NCBI RefSeq assembly: GCF_025717005.1
Contig: NZ_JAOVZU010000003.1
Coordinates: 236,348-300,347 of the forward strand
Length of the DNA: 64,000 bases
Source: Actinotalea endophytica
Lineage (GTDB): Bacteria > Actinomycetota > Actinomycetes > Actinomycetales > Cellulomonadaceae
Direction: 5' to 3'
Position 1 is the first letter of the stretch. Every line of letters begins with the position of its first letter. The position numbers and the translations under genes were made by a program. Shown here piece after piece: positions 26,550-36,008 of this stretch. The notes under the pieces are model-generated. The model had not been told where the DNA came from and did not search any database. It worked only from the letters and a program-made list of their open reading frames with translations.

Positions 26550-26601
26550 CACGGCAGTCGGACACGGCAGTCGGACACGGCAGTCGGACACGGCAGTCAG
26601 G
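26550..26601. repeat. 13-bp tandem repeat
   Basis: Three perfect copies of CACGGCAGTCGGA and a fourth ending TCAGG, in the gap between the DUF4190 gene and the terminator. Shares CACGGCAG with the repeat at 17223. Confidence 0.9.
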
Positions 26602-26610
26602 GCAACGACG

Positions 26611-26639
26611 AAGGCCCCGGTCCGATGGACCGGGGCCTT
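26611..26639. terminator. Rho-independent-type hairpin
   Basis: AAGGCCCCGGTCC (26611-26623) pairs perfectly with GGACCGGGGCCTT (26627-26639) across a 3-base GAT loop. It lies between the DUF4190 gene and the tRNA-Glu end, so it can serve both strands. Confidence 0.8.
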
Positions 26640-26648
26640 CGTCTGATG

Positions 26649-26721
26649 TACCCCCAAGGGGATTTGAACCCCTGCTACCGCCGTGAGAGGGCGGCGTCCT
26701 AGGCCGCTAGACGATGGGGGC
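26649..26721 (-). tRNA. tRNA-Glu (anticodon CTC)
   Basis: On the minus strand the cloverleaf is complete: acceptor GCCCCCA with TGGGGGT, anticodon stem CCGCC/GGCGG enclosing CTCTCAC (anticodon CTC), and T-loop GTTCAAATC. CCA is not encoded. It decodes GAG, the dominant Glu codon here. Downstream of tRNA-Gln on the same strand with a 98-base gap, probably one transcript. Confidence 0.95.
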
Positions 26722-26819
26722 CAGGACACTCCCCGAAGGGAGCGACAGCGGACAACCATACAGCATCTTCGGCATGCCGCTGACCAGCTGGTCGGACCGA
26801 CGGGACGCCGTCACGACCA

Positions 26820-26894
26820 TGGCTGGGGTACCAGGACTCGAACCTAGACTAAGTGAACCAGAATCACTCGTGCTGCCAATTACACCATACCCCA
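26820..26894 (-). tRNA. tRNA-Gln (anticodon CTG)
   Basis: Minus strand: acceptor TGGGGTA with TACCCCA, discriminator G and an encoded CCA end (26820-26822). Anticodon stem AGTGA/TCACT encloses TTCTGGT, giving CTG, which reads CAG. T-loop GTTCGAGTC. Amide synthesis by direct GlnRS or the Glu-tRNA amidotransferase route cannot be judged from this window. Confidence 0.95.
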
Positions 26895-27052
26895 CCGGGG
26901 TATCCGCTCGGCTTCCCGAGAGGGACGCCACGCGAACTACCGGCGCACGATGCTACCGGAGCCGGACGACGGCTCCAAACGGCCGCCCGCACGCCCCGCT
27001 CCGAGCCTCCCCTGCGCCTCCGTGTCGGAGCCGCCCTCACAGCTGTGCGACG

Positions 27053-28924
27053 ATGCCGGGCGTGACGACCCGACCCGAGCTGCTCGGCTCCCTGGGGATG
27101 GTCGCCTCCAGCCACTGGCTCGCGTCCGCGACCGGCATGGGCGTGCTCGAGCGGGGCGGCAACGCGTTCGACGCGGCGGTCGCCGCCGGCCTCGTGCTGC
27201 ACGTGGTCGAACCGCACCTCAACGGGCTCGGCGGCGACGTACCGCTGATCGGCTGCCGGGCGGGAGACGAGCCGTTCGTGCTCTGCGGGCAGGGCACCTC
27301 CCCCGCAGCGGCCACCCCCGACGCGTTCACCGACCTGGGTCTCGACGTCGTGCCCGGCGCCGGCGTGCTCGCCGCCGTGGTGCCGGGCGCCTTCGGCACC
27401 TGGATGGACCTGCTCGCCCGCTACGGCTCCTGGACGCTCCGCGACGTGCTCGAGCCGGCCATCGGCTATGCGGCGGGCGGTCACGCGCTGCTGCCGGCCG
27501 CGTCGGCCACGATCGGCCGGATGTCCGGGACGTTCACCCGGCACTGGCCGACCTCGGCCCGGGTGTGGCTGCCCGCCGGCCGGGTACCCGCACCGGGCGA
27601 GCGGTTCGCCAACCTGGACCTCGCCGCGACGCTCGAGCGCCTGCTGCACGAGGCCGAGGCAGCCGGCAGCGCCCGGGAGGTCCAGATCGAGGCCGCGCGT
27701 CGCGCGTTCTACGAGGGCTTCGTCGCCGAGCGCATCGACGCCTCGGTGCGGATCGCCACCTGGGACTCCTCCGGCTCCGAGCACGCCGGTCTGCTCACCG
27801 CCGACGACCTGGCGACCTGGCGGGTCCGTGAGGAGGCGCCCGTCACCGTGGACGTCCTCGGCCGGACCATCGCCAAGACCGGTCCGTGGGGCCAGGGCCC
27901 GGCGCTGCTGCAGCAGCTCCTCGTGCTCGCCGGGATGGACCTCGATGACACCGAACCCACCAGCGCCGAGCTGGTGCACACCGTCGTGGAGTCGGCGAAG
28001 CTCGCGCTGGCCGACCGCGACGCCTGGTACGGCGACCCCGACCACACGGACGTCCCGCTGGCCACCCTGCTCTCCACCGCCTACGCCGACGAGCGTCGGC
28101 GACTGATCGGGCACGAGGCGTCGGCCGAGCTGCGACCCGGCTCCCCCGACGGTCGCGCGCCGCGCCTGCCACGGCTGATCACCGATGCGCTCGGCGACCC
28201 CCGCACCGCTCCGTCCGGCACGCCCACCGCGACCGGCGAACCCACCTTCGGCGGGCCGGCCGGCCGTGACCCCGGCTCCGGGACCTCCACCGCGCGTGGC
28301 GAACCCACCTTCGCCGCCGACGACACCGCTGCCCCACCACGCGGCGACACCTGCCACCTCGACGTCGCCGACCGGTGGGGCAACGTCGTGGCGGTCACAC
28401 CGAGCGGGGGGTGGCTGCAGTCCAGCCCCGTGGTGCCCGGACTCGGCTTCGCGCTGCCGACGCGTGCCCAGATGTTCTGGCTCGAGCAGGGACTGCCGGC
28501 CTCGATCGGCCCTCGTCGCCGGCCCCGCACCACACTCTCGCCGACCCTGGTGCTGCGCGACGGCGTCCCCGAGCTCGCCTGCGGGACCCCGGGCGGCGAC
28601 ATGCAGGACCAGTGGCAGGTCCCGTTCCTGCTGCGCCACCTGCGCGGCGGCCTGGGCCTGCAGGCCGCGATCGACGCACCGATGTGGCACACCACCCACC
28701 ACGTCGCGTCGTTCGAGCCTCGCACGGTCGACCTGCTCGGCGTGCACATCGAGGAGCGGGTCGGCCCCGAGGTCCTCGCCGAGCTGCGTCGCCGCGGCCA
28801 CCGCCTCACCGTCACCGGCCCCTGGTCGCTCGGGCGGCTGTCCGCCGCCGGCACCCGCCCCGACGGCCTGCTGCGCGGCGCGGCGACCTCCCGCGGCGCC
28901 CAGGCCTACGCGGTGGGTCGATGA
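27053..28924 (+). CDS. Gamma-glutamyltransferase family protein
   Basis: The 623 residues fit the N-terminal-nucleophile GGT family, which transfers or hydrolyses gamma-glutamyl groups of glutathione-like compounds. The processing Thr is at about 433 in GDTCHLDVADRWGN, and GGWLQSS and CGTPGGDMQDQWQ follow the small-subunit pattern. No signal peptide is evident, so it may be cytoplasmic, unlike E. coli GGT. A Pro/Thr/Gly linker just before the processing site contains GEPTF twice, an apparent local duplication. ATG at 27053 or GTG at 27062 may be used. Its stop overlaps the next gene. Substrate unknown. Confidence 0.87.
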   Translation: MPGVTTRPELLGSLGMVASSHWLASATGMGVLERGGNAFDAAVAAGLVLHVVEPHLNGLGGDVPLIGCRAGDEPFVLCGQGTSPAAATPDAFTDLGLDVVPGAGVLAAVVPGAFGTWMDLLARYGSWTLRDVLEPAIGYAAGGHALLPAASATIGRMSGTFTRHWPTSARVWLPAGRVPAPGERFANLDLAATLERLLHEAEAAGSAREVQIEAARRAFYEGFVAERIDASVRIATWDSSGSEHAGLLTADDLATWRVREEAPVTVDVLGRTIAKTGPWGQGPALLQQLLVLAGMDLDDTEPTSAELVHTVVESAKLALADRDAWYGDPDHTDVPLATLLSTAYADERRRLIGHEASAELRPGSPDGRAPRLPRLITDALGDPRTAPSGTPTATGEPTFGGPAGRDPGSGTSTARGEPTFAADDTAAPPRGDTCHLDVADRWGNVVAVTPSGGWLQSSPVVPGLGFALPTRAQMFWLEQGLPASIGPRRRPRTTLSPTLVLRDGVPELACGTPGGDMQDQWQVPFLLRHLRGGLGLQAAIDAPMWHTTHHVASFEPRTVDLLGVHIEERVGPEVLAELRRRGHRLTVTGPWSLGRLSAAGTRPDGLLRGAATSRGAQAYAVGR

Positions 28925-29694
28925 CGCCGATCGAGCTCGTCGGGGTCCTGCTCGCCGGCCTCGCCGCGGGGACGGTCAACGCCATCGTGGGCGCCGGAAC
29001 GCTGGTGACCTTCCCGCTGCTGGTCGCGCTCGGCGTCCCCCCACTCACCGCCAACGCGTCGAACACGGTCGGCCTCGTGCCCGGTGCGGTGACCGGTGCG
29101 TGGGGCTACCGGCGCGAGCTCGTGGGCTCGTGGGGCCAGGTGGGCCGGATGGCCGCGCTGTCGGCGGTCGGCGGCATCGCGGGATCGCTGCTCGTCGTCG
29201 CGGCCCCGCCGGACACCTTCACCGCGGTGGTGCCGTGGCTGCTCGTGGTCGCCGCCGCGCTCGCCGCAGCGCAGCCACGGGTCGCGCGCTGGGTCCGGCG
29301 CCACGCCGAGCACGAGTCGGGTGCCGAGCCGGCCACCGCACCGCTGTCCGTGGGCCTCGCGCTCGGCATCATGGCGACCGGGGTGTACGGCGGGTACTTC
29401 GGCGCGGCGCAGGGCGTGGTGCTCATCTCGCTGCTGGGCATCGCGTGGAGCACCGACCTGCAACGGGCCAACGGCGCGAAGAACGTCCTGGCCGGCACCG
29501 CGAACGTGGTCGGAGCCGTGGTGTTCATCCTCGGCGGGCTCGTCGACTGGCGGATCGCCGCCCTGGTCGCCGTCGGCTCGGCGACCGGCGGCGCGCTGGG
29601 CGCGCGGATCGGACGGCGGATCCCGGCACCCGTGCTGCGCGCCGTGATCGTGGTCGCCGCGCTCGCTGCGGCCGCCGCGCTCTGGTGGGGCTGA
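28921..29694 (+). CDS. TauE/SafE family permease
   Basis: The 257-residue protein has about eight transmembrane helices, two homologous halves, and the TSUP motifs NAIVGAGTLVTFPLL near 20-35 and YGGYFGAAQGVVL near 157-170. This family moves organosulfur compounds or sulfoacetate. The ATG overlaps the GGT stop (ATGA), so the pair is coupled; a link to sulfur-containing gamma-glutamyl substrates is plausible but inferred. Confidence 0.9.
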   Translation: MTPIELVGVLLAGLAAGTVNAIVGAGTLVTFPLLVALGVPPLTANASNTVGLVPGAVTGAWGYRRELVGSWGQVGRMAALSAVGGIAGSLLVVAAPPDTFTAVVPWLLVVAAALAAAQPRVARWVRRHAEHESGAEPATAPLSVGLALGIMATGVYGGYFGAAQGVVLISLLGIAWSTDLQRANGAKNVLAGTANVVGAVVFILGGLVDWRIAALVAVGSATGGALGARIGRRIPAPVLRAVIVVAALAAAAALWWG

Positions 29695-29742
29695 CGACTC
29701 ACCGATCCGAGTGTCCGGGCCGACGGGCCGACGCACGTCCGC

Positions 29743-30687
29743 TCAGGACGTCCGTGCCCCCGGACGCGCGATGCGCGGCACGCCCTGCGCGATGACGATC
29801 CCCACGATCACGACGAGCGCACCCAGCGGCTCGTTCCAGGACAACCGCTCGTCGAACACCAGGAACCCGATGACGGCGGCCACGATCGGGGTGAGGTAGG
29901 TGACCGTGCTCGCCGTGGTCGACCCGACCGCAGCGATCACCCGGTTCATCCACACGAACGCCAGACCCGTGCCGAGCGCGCCCAGCGCGATCATGGAAGC
30001 GCCGACGCCGACCGTGACCTCGCCGTGCGGCGTGACGCCGGTGAGCAGCACCACCGGGAGCAGCAGCACCGCCGCCGAGCCGATCTGTGCCGTCGTCACC
30101 GCGACCGGCCCCTCCGGCGCGCCGACGATGTGCCGACGTGCGTAAGGCAGCGCGGCGCCGTAGCAGAGGATCGCGGCCAGGCACGCGAGCGCGCCGTACC
30201 ACTGCGTCGCCGGGAACGACTGCCACACGCCGAGCACCACGAGGATGCCGACGAACCCGGTCAGCAGTCCCGCCACCCGACGGGGCGTGGGCCGCTCCTC
30301 CGGGAACGCGACGATCACGAACAGCAACGTGCTCAGCGGCGTCGCGGCGTTGATGATCGCGGCGAGCACCGACGGCACGAACTGCTGGCCGAACGCGAAC
30401 AGCAGCAGCGGCACCGCGTTCTGCAGCGCCGAGTAGACGACGATGTGCTTCCACAGCTCCGGCCGGCGGGGCAGCCGTGTCCGGGTCACCACGGCGAGCA
30501 GACCCAGCGTCAGCGCGCCGATCGCGACCCGCCCGAACGCGACCTGCACGGCGCTCAGCGCGGTCAGGCCGGCTCGCACGAACCCGAACGACGAGCCCCA
30601 GACCAGCGCGTTCGCGAGGTAGAGCGGCAGCCAGGTGCGGGCCGGTGGTGCGGTGGTCGCCGCGCCGACCCGGGCCGGCGCGCTCAT
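29743..30687 (-). CDS. EamA (DMT) family transporter
   Basis: The 314 residues contain ten predicted membrane helices in two EamA repeats (WGSSFGFVRAGL in the first, ALGTGLAFVWMNRVI and PIVAAVIGFLVFDERLSWNE in the second). The drug/metabolite superfamily mostly exports amino acids or toxic metabolites. The ATG overlaps the stop of the upstream alkyltransferase gene (ATGA). Direction and substrate unknown. Confidence 0.9.
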   Translation of the reverse strand: MSAPARVGAATTAPPARTWLPLYLANALVWGSSFGFVRAGLTALSAVQVAFGRVAIGALTLGLLAVVTRTRLPRRPELWKHIVVYSALQNAVPLLLFAFGQQFVPSVLAAIINAATPLSTLLFVIVAFPEERPTPRRVAGLLTGFVGILVVLGVWQSFPATQWYGALACLAAILCYGAALPYARRHIVGAPEGPVAVTTAQIGSAAVLLLPVVLLTGVTPHGEVTVGVGASMIALGALGTGLAFVWMNRVIAAVGSTTASTVTYLTPIVAAVIGFLVFDERLSWNEPLGALVVIVGIVIAQGVPRIARPGARTS

Positions 30688-31550
30688 CCGGCGACCTCGA
30701 CGTCGTCCTCGGCCGTCCAGGCGTGCTCGGCGGCGAGCAGGTCCCGCTTCACGGTGAGGCCCCAGCGGTACCCGCCGAGCCCGCCGTCGCTGCGCACCAC
30801 GCGATGGCACGGCACGACCAGCGCGAGCCGGTTGCGGGCGCACGCACCGGCCACCGCTCGGACCGCCGTGGGCCGGCCGACCTCGACCGCGAGCTCGGCG
30901 TAGGTGCGGGTCTCGCCGAGCGGGATGCGGGTCAGCGCATCCCACACGCGGGCCTGGAAGGCCGTGCCCCGCACGTCGAGCGGCAGCGCGGGCGCCGGGT
31001 GACCGGCGGCGAGCGCCCCGAGCGCCGCGCCGATCGCGGACAGGCCCTCGTCGTCGCGGTCCAGCAGCGCGCCGGGGAACTCCGCACGCACGTCGTCGAG
31101 CAGCGGCCCGACCTCGGGTCCGATCCGCACGGCGCACAGCCCGCGCGGGCTGACCACCCCGAGCACGACGCCGACCTCGGTCCGGACCGCGGTCCAGCCG
31201 AGCTGCTCGCCCGGGGCGCCGGCGGCGTAGCGGCTCGGCGGCATGCCCATCGTCTCCCCGGCCGTCTCGTAGAACGCCCGCACCGAGCCGAACCCGGCCC
31301 CGAGCAGCGCGTCGGTGACCGGCGCACCGTCGCGGAGCAGACCCCGCACCGCGCCCGTGCGCACGGCCTGGCCGAACGCCCGCGGGCCGACCCCGAGCAG
31401 GTCGGTGAAGGCGCGGCGCAGGGTGCGCTCGGAGACGCCGGCGAGGCGGGCGAGCTCGGGGGTCGGGAGCGGTCCGCCGGCCTCGGCCATCGCACGGGCG
31501 GCGTCCAGGACGACTGCGGTCCGCAGGTCCTCGGTGGTGGTGCTGGTCAT
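30684..31550 (-). CDS. Ada-like AraC-HTH/methylated-DNA-cysteine methyltransferase fusion
   Basis: The 288 residues join an AraC-type helix-turn-helix region (about 30-110, LARLAGVSERTLRRAFTDLLG) to an O6-alkylguanine-DNA methyltransferase domain (about 120-275). The acceptor Cys248 is in VVPCHRV, and the ending RWGLTVKRDLL matches. The N-terminal zinc methyl-phosphotriester domain of Ada is missing, so it may repair DNA and bind it but not sense phosphotriesters the Ada way. ATG is 7 bases after a TAGCGT hexamer. Coupled to an EamA gene. Confidence 0.9.
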   Translation of the reverse strand: MTSTTTEDLRTAVVLDAARAMAEAGGPLPTPELARLAGVSERTLRRAFTDLLGVGPRAFGQAVRTGAVRGLLRDGAPVTDALLGAGFGSVRAFYETAGETMGMPPSRYAAGAPGEQLGWTAVRTEVGVVLGVVSPRGLCAVRIGPEVGPLLDDVRAEFPGALLDRDDEGLSAIGAALGALAAGHPAPALPLDVRGTAFQARVWDALTRIPLGETRTYAELAVEVGRPTAVRAVAGACARNRLALVVPCHRVVRSDGGLGGYRWGLTVKRDLLAAEHAWTAEDDVEVAG

Positions 31551-31557
31551 GGCGACG

Positions 31558-31563
31558 ACGCTA
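31558..31563 (-). promoter_or_regulatory. -10 element of the Ada-like gene
   Basis: TAGCGT on the minus strand, 7 bases before the ATG at 31550. Confidence 0.5.
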
Positions 31564-31644
31564 CGGCCTGGCCCCGACCCCCAGCACTCCGGTTCCGGCC
31601 AACCTGCGCCAGGATCCGGCCACGGAACGCCAGGTCAGGGTGCC

Positions 31645-33567
31645 TCACCCTCGGACCAGCCAGTGGCTGGCCAGCGGGGCGAGCCAGACGTTGCCGTCCG
31701 CGCCGGCGTCCAGGTCCAGCCCGGAGAGCAGGTCGTGCGCGGTCCCCAGCCCGAGCTCGACCAGCCGGTGCCCGGGCCACGCCCGCCACTCGTCCGTGAT
31801 GTTGTACAGCGCGAGGAACGGACCCAGCGGGTGCCGGCGCAGGACGGCGAGCACACCGGGGTCCGACGCGCCGAGCACTCGGGCCGGCACCGAGGCGTCC
31901 AGGTGCGCGGTCGCGCGCCGTACGTCCACGAGGTGCCGCACACCGGCGAACACCCGCTCCGGGACGACGCCCGGGGTGTGCCGCGTCTCAGCGACGTCCC
32001 ACGGCATCCGCGGTCGATGGACCCACCGGTTGTCGTCCGCGTGGCCCGGCTCCGACGCCCAGGCGTCGTCGTTCGGCAGGCCGAGCTCGTCGCCCATCCA
32101 GAGCACCGGGATGCCGCCGAAGCCCATCACGATCGCGTGGGCGAGCAGCAACCGGTCGATCGCCTTCTGGGTCGCCCCCGGGTCGCCCTCGGCCACGGCA
32201 CGGTCCAGGCCGACGAGCGCTGCCGCCGTGCCCGAGACCCGTCGGTCCCCGGTGGCCGGGTTGGCCTGGAAGACCAGCCCGGTCGCGGGTGAGGTCGGGT
32301 ACCCGCCGGTGTACCAGTCCGACAGGAACGCCCGGTGCGCGAAGCCGTCCAGACCCACCGCCGCCGCGTCCGCGTCGTCGATCGCCCACCCGATGTCGTC
32401 GTGGCAGCGCAGGTAGGTGATCCACGCGGTGGAGGCCGGCACGGGCGGCATCGCCTGCAGCGCCCGCACCGCGAGCCGCACGTCCTGGGCGGCGAGCATG
32501 GACCACACCTGCACCATGAGGCTGTTGTGGTACGCGAGGTCGCTGACCTTGCCGTGGTGGGCACCCTGACCCAGGTAGTGCACGAGGTCCTGCGGCGCGA
32601 CGATCGCCTCCGCCTTGAAGATCACCGCGGGTGCGGCGACCCGGACCAGGGCCCGCAGCGCCTGCGTGATCGCGTGCACCTGCGGCCGGTTCTGGCAGTT
32701 GGTGCCCAGCTCCTTCCAGACGAAGGCGATCGCGTCCAGGCGGACCACCTCGACGCCGAGCGAGGCGAGGAACAGCACGATGTCCGCGTACTCGACGAAC
32801 ACGTCGGGGTTCGACCAGTTGACGTCCCACTGCCAGGAGTTGAACGTCGTCCAGACCCAGCCGGCGAGGTCGTCGTCCCAGGTGAAGCTGCCGGGCGCGA
32901 AGTCGGGGAAGACCTCCGGCAGGGTCGCCTCGAACGCGTCGGGGACGGTGCGGTCGGGGTGCACGTAGAAGTAGTCGCGGTACCGCTGGTCCCCCGCGCG
33001 CGCGGCCGCGGCCCAGGCGTGCTCGCGCGCCACGTGGTTGAGCACGAGGTCCGCGACCAGCGAGATCCCGTTCTCGCGCAGGTCGGTGGCCAGCGACCGC
33101 AGGTCGTCGACGGAGCCGAGGTCGGCGCGCACCTGGCGGTAGTCGGCGACCGCGTAGCCACCGTCGTTGTCCCCCTCCCGCGGCTGGAGCACCGGCATGA
33201 GGTGCAGGTAGGTGACGCCGAGCTCCCGGAGGTAGTCGATGTGCTCCCGCACGCCCTGCAGCGTTCCGGCGAACCGGTCCGCGTAGCACGCGTAGCCGAT
33301 CATCTGCTCGGACTGGAACCAGCCGGGATCGAGGGTCCTCGCCTGGTCGAGCCGCGCGAGCTCGGGGCCGCGCTCGGCGAACGCGCGCGCGACGACGCGC
33401 AGCAGCCGGCTCTCGAGCTCGGGGACCTGGTCGGGCCGGTACACGGCGCTGAGGCCGGCGTGCACGTCGGGCCACCAGCGCTCGAGCCGCACCTCGAGGG
33501 TCTCGCGCCGCTCCGGCGACAGGGCCTCGAGCACGTCGGAGATCTGCGCCACGGACAGGCTCTGCAC
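31645..33567 (-). CDS. Amylosucrase-like GH13 enzyme
   Basis: Amylosucrases (GH13_4) build alpha-1,4-glucan from sucrose, releasing fructose. The 640 residues nearly equal the Neisseria polysaccharea enzyme in length. An N-terminal helical part ([16 protein letters not shown]) precedes the (beta/alpha)8 barrel. The catalytic triad is placed as expected: Asp278 in VVRLDAIAF, Glu320 in FKAEAI, and Asp390 in [19 protein letters not shown] is in the substrate loop. GTG at 33567 with GAGGAG spaced 6. Sucrose hydrolase or isomerase activity is an alternative that the motifs do not exclude. Alone, with no sucrose transporter nearby. Confidence 0.87.
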   Translation of the reverse strand: MQSLSVAQISDVLEALSPERRETLEVRLERWWPDVHAGLSAVYRPDQVPELESRLLRVVARAFAERGPELARLDQARTLDPGWFQSEQMIGYACYADRFAGTLQGVREHIDYLRELGVTYLHLMPVLQPREGDNDGGYAVADYRQVRADLGSVDDLRSLATDLRENGISLVADLVLNHVAREHAWAAAARAGDQRYRDYFYVHPDRTVPDAFEATLPEVFPDFAPGSFTWDDDLAGWVWTTFNSWQWDVNWSNPDVFVEYADIVLFLASLGVEVVRLDAIAFVWKELGTNCQNRPQVHAITQALRALVRVAAPAVIFKAEAIVAPQDLVHYLGQGAHHGKVSDLAYHNSLMVQVWSMLAAQDVRLAVRALQAMPPVPASTAWITYLRCHDDIGWAIDDADAAAVGLDGFAHRAFLSDWYTGGYPTSPATGLVFQANPATGDRRVSGTAAALVGLDRAVAEGDPGATQKAIDRLLLAHAIVMGFGGIPVLWMGDELGLPNDDAWASEPGHADDNRWVHRPRMPWDVAETRHTPGVVPERVFAGVRHLVDVRRATAHLDASVPARVLGASDPGVLAVLRRHPLGPFLALYNITDEWRAWPGHRLVELGLGTAHDLLSGLDLDAGADGNVWLAPLASHWLVRG

Positions 33568-33662
33568 GGTTGACTCCTCGCTGCCGCAGCTGGGCACGGC
33601 ACTGGACCCATGGGAAGCCCTGCCAGCGTATCGCCGGCTGCCCGGGCCGCCGCCGGGAAGGT

Positions 33663-34394
33663 TCAGACGACGCCGTCGAGTGCGTCGAGGGTCGCGACCA
33701 CGTGGACACCGACCGACCGCGCCGCGGCGATCTCCGCCTCCGGCACCACGTGCCGGCGTGTGCCCGGCCGGTCGAGCCAGACGCCGACCAGACCCGCGCG
33801 AACGGCCGCGACCGCGTCGATGTCCAGCTCGTCGCCGACGTACACCGTGCGCGCCGGATCGGTGCCCAGCCGGCGGCACGCCTCGTGGAAGACGCGCTCG
33901 TCGGGCTTGCCGACACCCAACGTGTCCATCCCGACGAGCACCGGCACCTGCTCCAGCCCCGCGCGCTCGAGCTTGCGGGTCTGGTAGCCGACCGCGGCGT
34001 TGGTCAGCGCACCGACCGCGAGACCACGGCCGACCAGGGCAGCGACCGTGGCGACCGCGTCGTCGTGCGCGCGCCAGGCGTCCTCGAAGGCGGCCTCGAA
34101 CACCGCGTCCCAGCGAGCGAACCCGTCACCGTCCAGCGCCGGTCCGCCGAACAGGTCGTGCAGCTCGTTGGCCCGCGCCCGGCGCTGCTCGACGTAGCCG
34201 ACCTCGCCGCGCGTGTATCGCCGGTACCAGCCGCCCGAGTCGGCCCGCCAGGTCATCACGACCTCGGCGAGCCGGGCCTCGCCCACCTCGGGCAGGTAGA
34301 CGCGAGCGACCTCCGCCAGCGCGGCCTCGAACGCGGCCCGGGTGTCGACGAGCGTGTCGTCGACGTCCAGCAGGACGCCGTCGACCGTCGTCAC
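33663..34394 (-). CDS. HAD-family hydrolase
   Basis: The 243 residues show haloacid dehalogenase motifs: [12 protein letters not shown] (nucleophile Asp), [13 protein letters not shown] Lys within [10 protein letters not shown] and [16 protein letters not shown] helical cap lies between motifs I and II. Likely a phosphatase of small metabolites. GTG at 34394 overlaps the gltX stop (GTGA), so it is translated after gltX. Substrate unknown. Confidence 0.9.
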   Translation of the reverse strand: MTTVDGVLLDVDDTLVDTRAAFEAALAEVARVYLPEVGEARLAEVVMTWRADSGGWYRRYTRGEVGYVEQRRARANELHDLFGGPALDGDGFARWDAVFEAAFEDAWRAHDDAVATVAALVGRGLAVGALTNAAVGYQTRKLERAGLEQVPVLVGMDTLGVGKPDERVFHEACRRLGTDPARTVYVGDELDIDAVAAVRAGLVGVWLDRPGTRRHVVPEAEIAAARSVGVHVVATLDALDGVV

Positions 34395-35920
34395 AGCGAG
34401 GCGCGGAAGGCCCGCAGCCGGGCCAGGGTCGCGTCGCGCCCGAGGATCTCCATCGACTCGAACAGCGGCGGGGAGACCCGGCGGCCCGTGACGGCGACCC
34501 GCAGCGGCGTGTAGGCGAGCCGGGGCTTGAGGCCCAGCCCGTCGACCAGTGCGGCGGCGAGCGCGTCCTGGATCGGACCCGCCTCGAACGGCTCGACGGT
34601 CTCCAGCGCGCCGATCGACGCGTCCAGCGCCGTCGCCGGCTCGCCCTTGACGGCGGCGGCCCGCGCGTCGTCCTCGACCACGAGCGCATCGTCGGCCACG
34701 AGCAGGAACCCGAGCATGCCGACCGCCTCGCCGAGCAGCCCGATCCGCTCCTGGACCAGGGGCGCCGCGGCCGTGAGCACCGCCTGCTCGCGCTCGCCGA
34801 GCTCGGCGAACGCTGCGGCGTCGACCAGCCCGGCCGCGTGCAGGTAGGGCACCACCCGGTCGCGGAAGTCGTCGGCGGCGAGCATCCGGACGTGGTCGCC
34901 GTTGATCGCCTCGGCCTTCTTCAGGTCGAACCGCGCCGGGTTCGGGTTGACGTCGGCGACGTCGAAGGCCGCGACCATCTCGGCGACGCTGAACACGTCC
35001 CGGTCCGGTGCGATCGACCAGCCGAGCAGCGCGAGGTAGTTCAGCAGCCCCTCCGGCGTGAAGCCTCGCTCGCGGTGCAGGAAGAGGTTGGACTCCGGGT
35101 CGCGCTTGGACAGCTTCCGGTTGCCCTCGCCCATGACGTACGGCAGGTGGCCGAACACCGGCACCGCCTCGGTCAGCCCGAGCTCGACCAGGGCCCGCCA
35201 GAGCACCACCTGGCGTGGGGTCGAGGAGAGCAGGTCCTCGCCGCGCAGCACGTGCGTGATGTGCATCAGCGCGTCGTCGACGGGGTTGGTCAGCGTGTAC
35301 AGCGGGTGGCCGTTGGCCCGCACGATCACGTAGTCCGGGACCGAGCCGGCCGCGAAGGTCAGCTCGCCGCGCACCAGGTCGGTGAAGGTCACATCGGTGT
35401 CGGGCATCCGGATCCGCAGCACCGGCTCGCGCCCCTCGGCGCGGTAGGCGGCCTTCTGCTCCTCGGTGAGGTCGCGGTCGAAGCCGTCGTAGCCGAGCTT
35501 CGGGTCGCGCCCGGCAGCGCGGTGGCGCGCCTCGATCTCCTCCGGGGTGGAGAACGACTCGTAGGCGTAGCCCGCGTCGACCAGCCGCTGCGCGACGTCG
35601 GCGTAGATGCCCAGGCGCTCGGACTGGCGGTACGGCCCGTACGGCCCGCCCAGCTCGACACCCTCGTCCCAGTCCATGCCGAGCCAGCGCAGCGCGTCGA
35701 GCAGCTGCTCGTAGGACTCCTGGGAGTCGCGCTCGGGATCGGTGTCCTCGATCCGGAACACGAAGGTGCCGCCGACGTGGCGGGCGTAGGCCCAGTTGAA
35801 CAGGGCGGTGCGGATGAGCCCGACGTGCGGGGTCCCGGTCGGCGAGGGGCAGAACCGGACGCGGATGTCCGAGCCGGTCGCCTCGGTCGTGGGAACGCTG
35901 GTGGTGGCGGTGCTGGTCAT
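34391..35920 (-). CDS. gltX: Glutamyl-tRNA synthetase
   Basis: Charges tRNA-Glu. The 509 residues carry a class I synthetase core: [13 protein letters not shown], an HIGH-type motif with the second His replaced by Leu, common to GluRS, and GNRKLSKRD for the KMSKS loop. A helical C-terminal anticodon-binding half follows. ATG at 35920 with a TAGGCT 9 bases before. Together with tRNA-Glu at 26649 in the same window, though not adjacent. FAH-gltX-HAD on one strand. Confidence 0.96.
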   Translation of the reverse strand: MTSTATTSVPTTEATGSDIRVRFCPSPTGTPHVGLIRTALFNWAYARHVGGTFVFRIEDTDPERDSQESYEQLLDALRWLGMDWDEGVELGGPYGPYRQSERLGIYADVAQRLVDAGYAYESFSTPEEIEARHRAAGRDPKLGYDGFDRDLTEEQKAAYRAEGREPVLRIRMPDTDVTFTDLVRGELTFAAGSVPDYVIVRANGHPLYTLTNPVDDALMHITHVLRGEDLLSSTPRQVVLWRALVELGLTEAVPVFGHLPYVMGEGNRKLSKRDPESNLFLHRERGFTPEGLLNYLALLGWSIAPDRDVFSVAEMVAAFDVADVNPNPARFDLKKAEAINGDHVRMLAADDFRDRVVPYLHAAGLVDAAAFAELGEREQAVLTAAAPLVQERIGLLGEAVGMLGFLLVADDALVVEDDARAAAVKGEPATALDASIGALETVEPFEAGPIQDALAAALVDGLGLKPRLAYTPLRVAVTGRRVSPPLFESMEILGRDATLARLRAFRASL

Positions 35921-36008
35921 GGTGTCGCCAGCCTAGTGCCGTGCCCACCCGCCGCCGTCCGGCCGTCGGCGGCCTGCGCGGACGCCGCGCTGCGGCCCCG
36001 CCTGGCGC

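Noticed and set aside
26820-29694. Genomic island inserted at the tRNA pair
   Set aside because: No integrase, no direct repeat of the tRNA 3' end and no composition shift visible in the genes after it.
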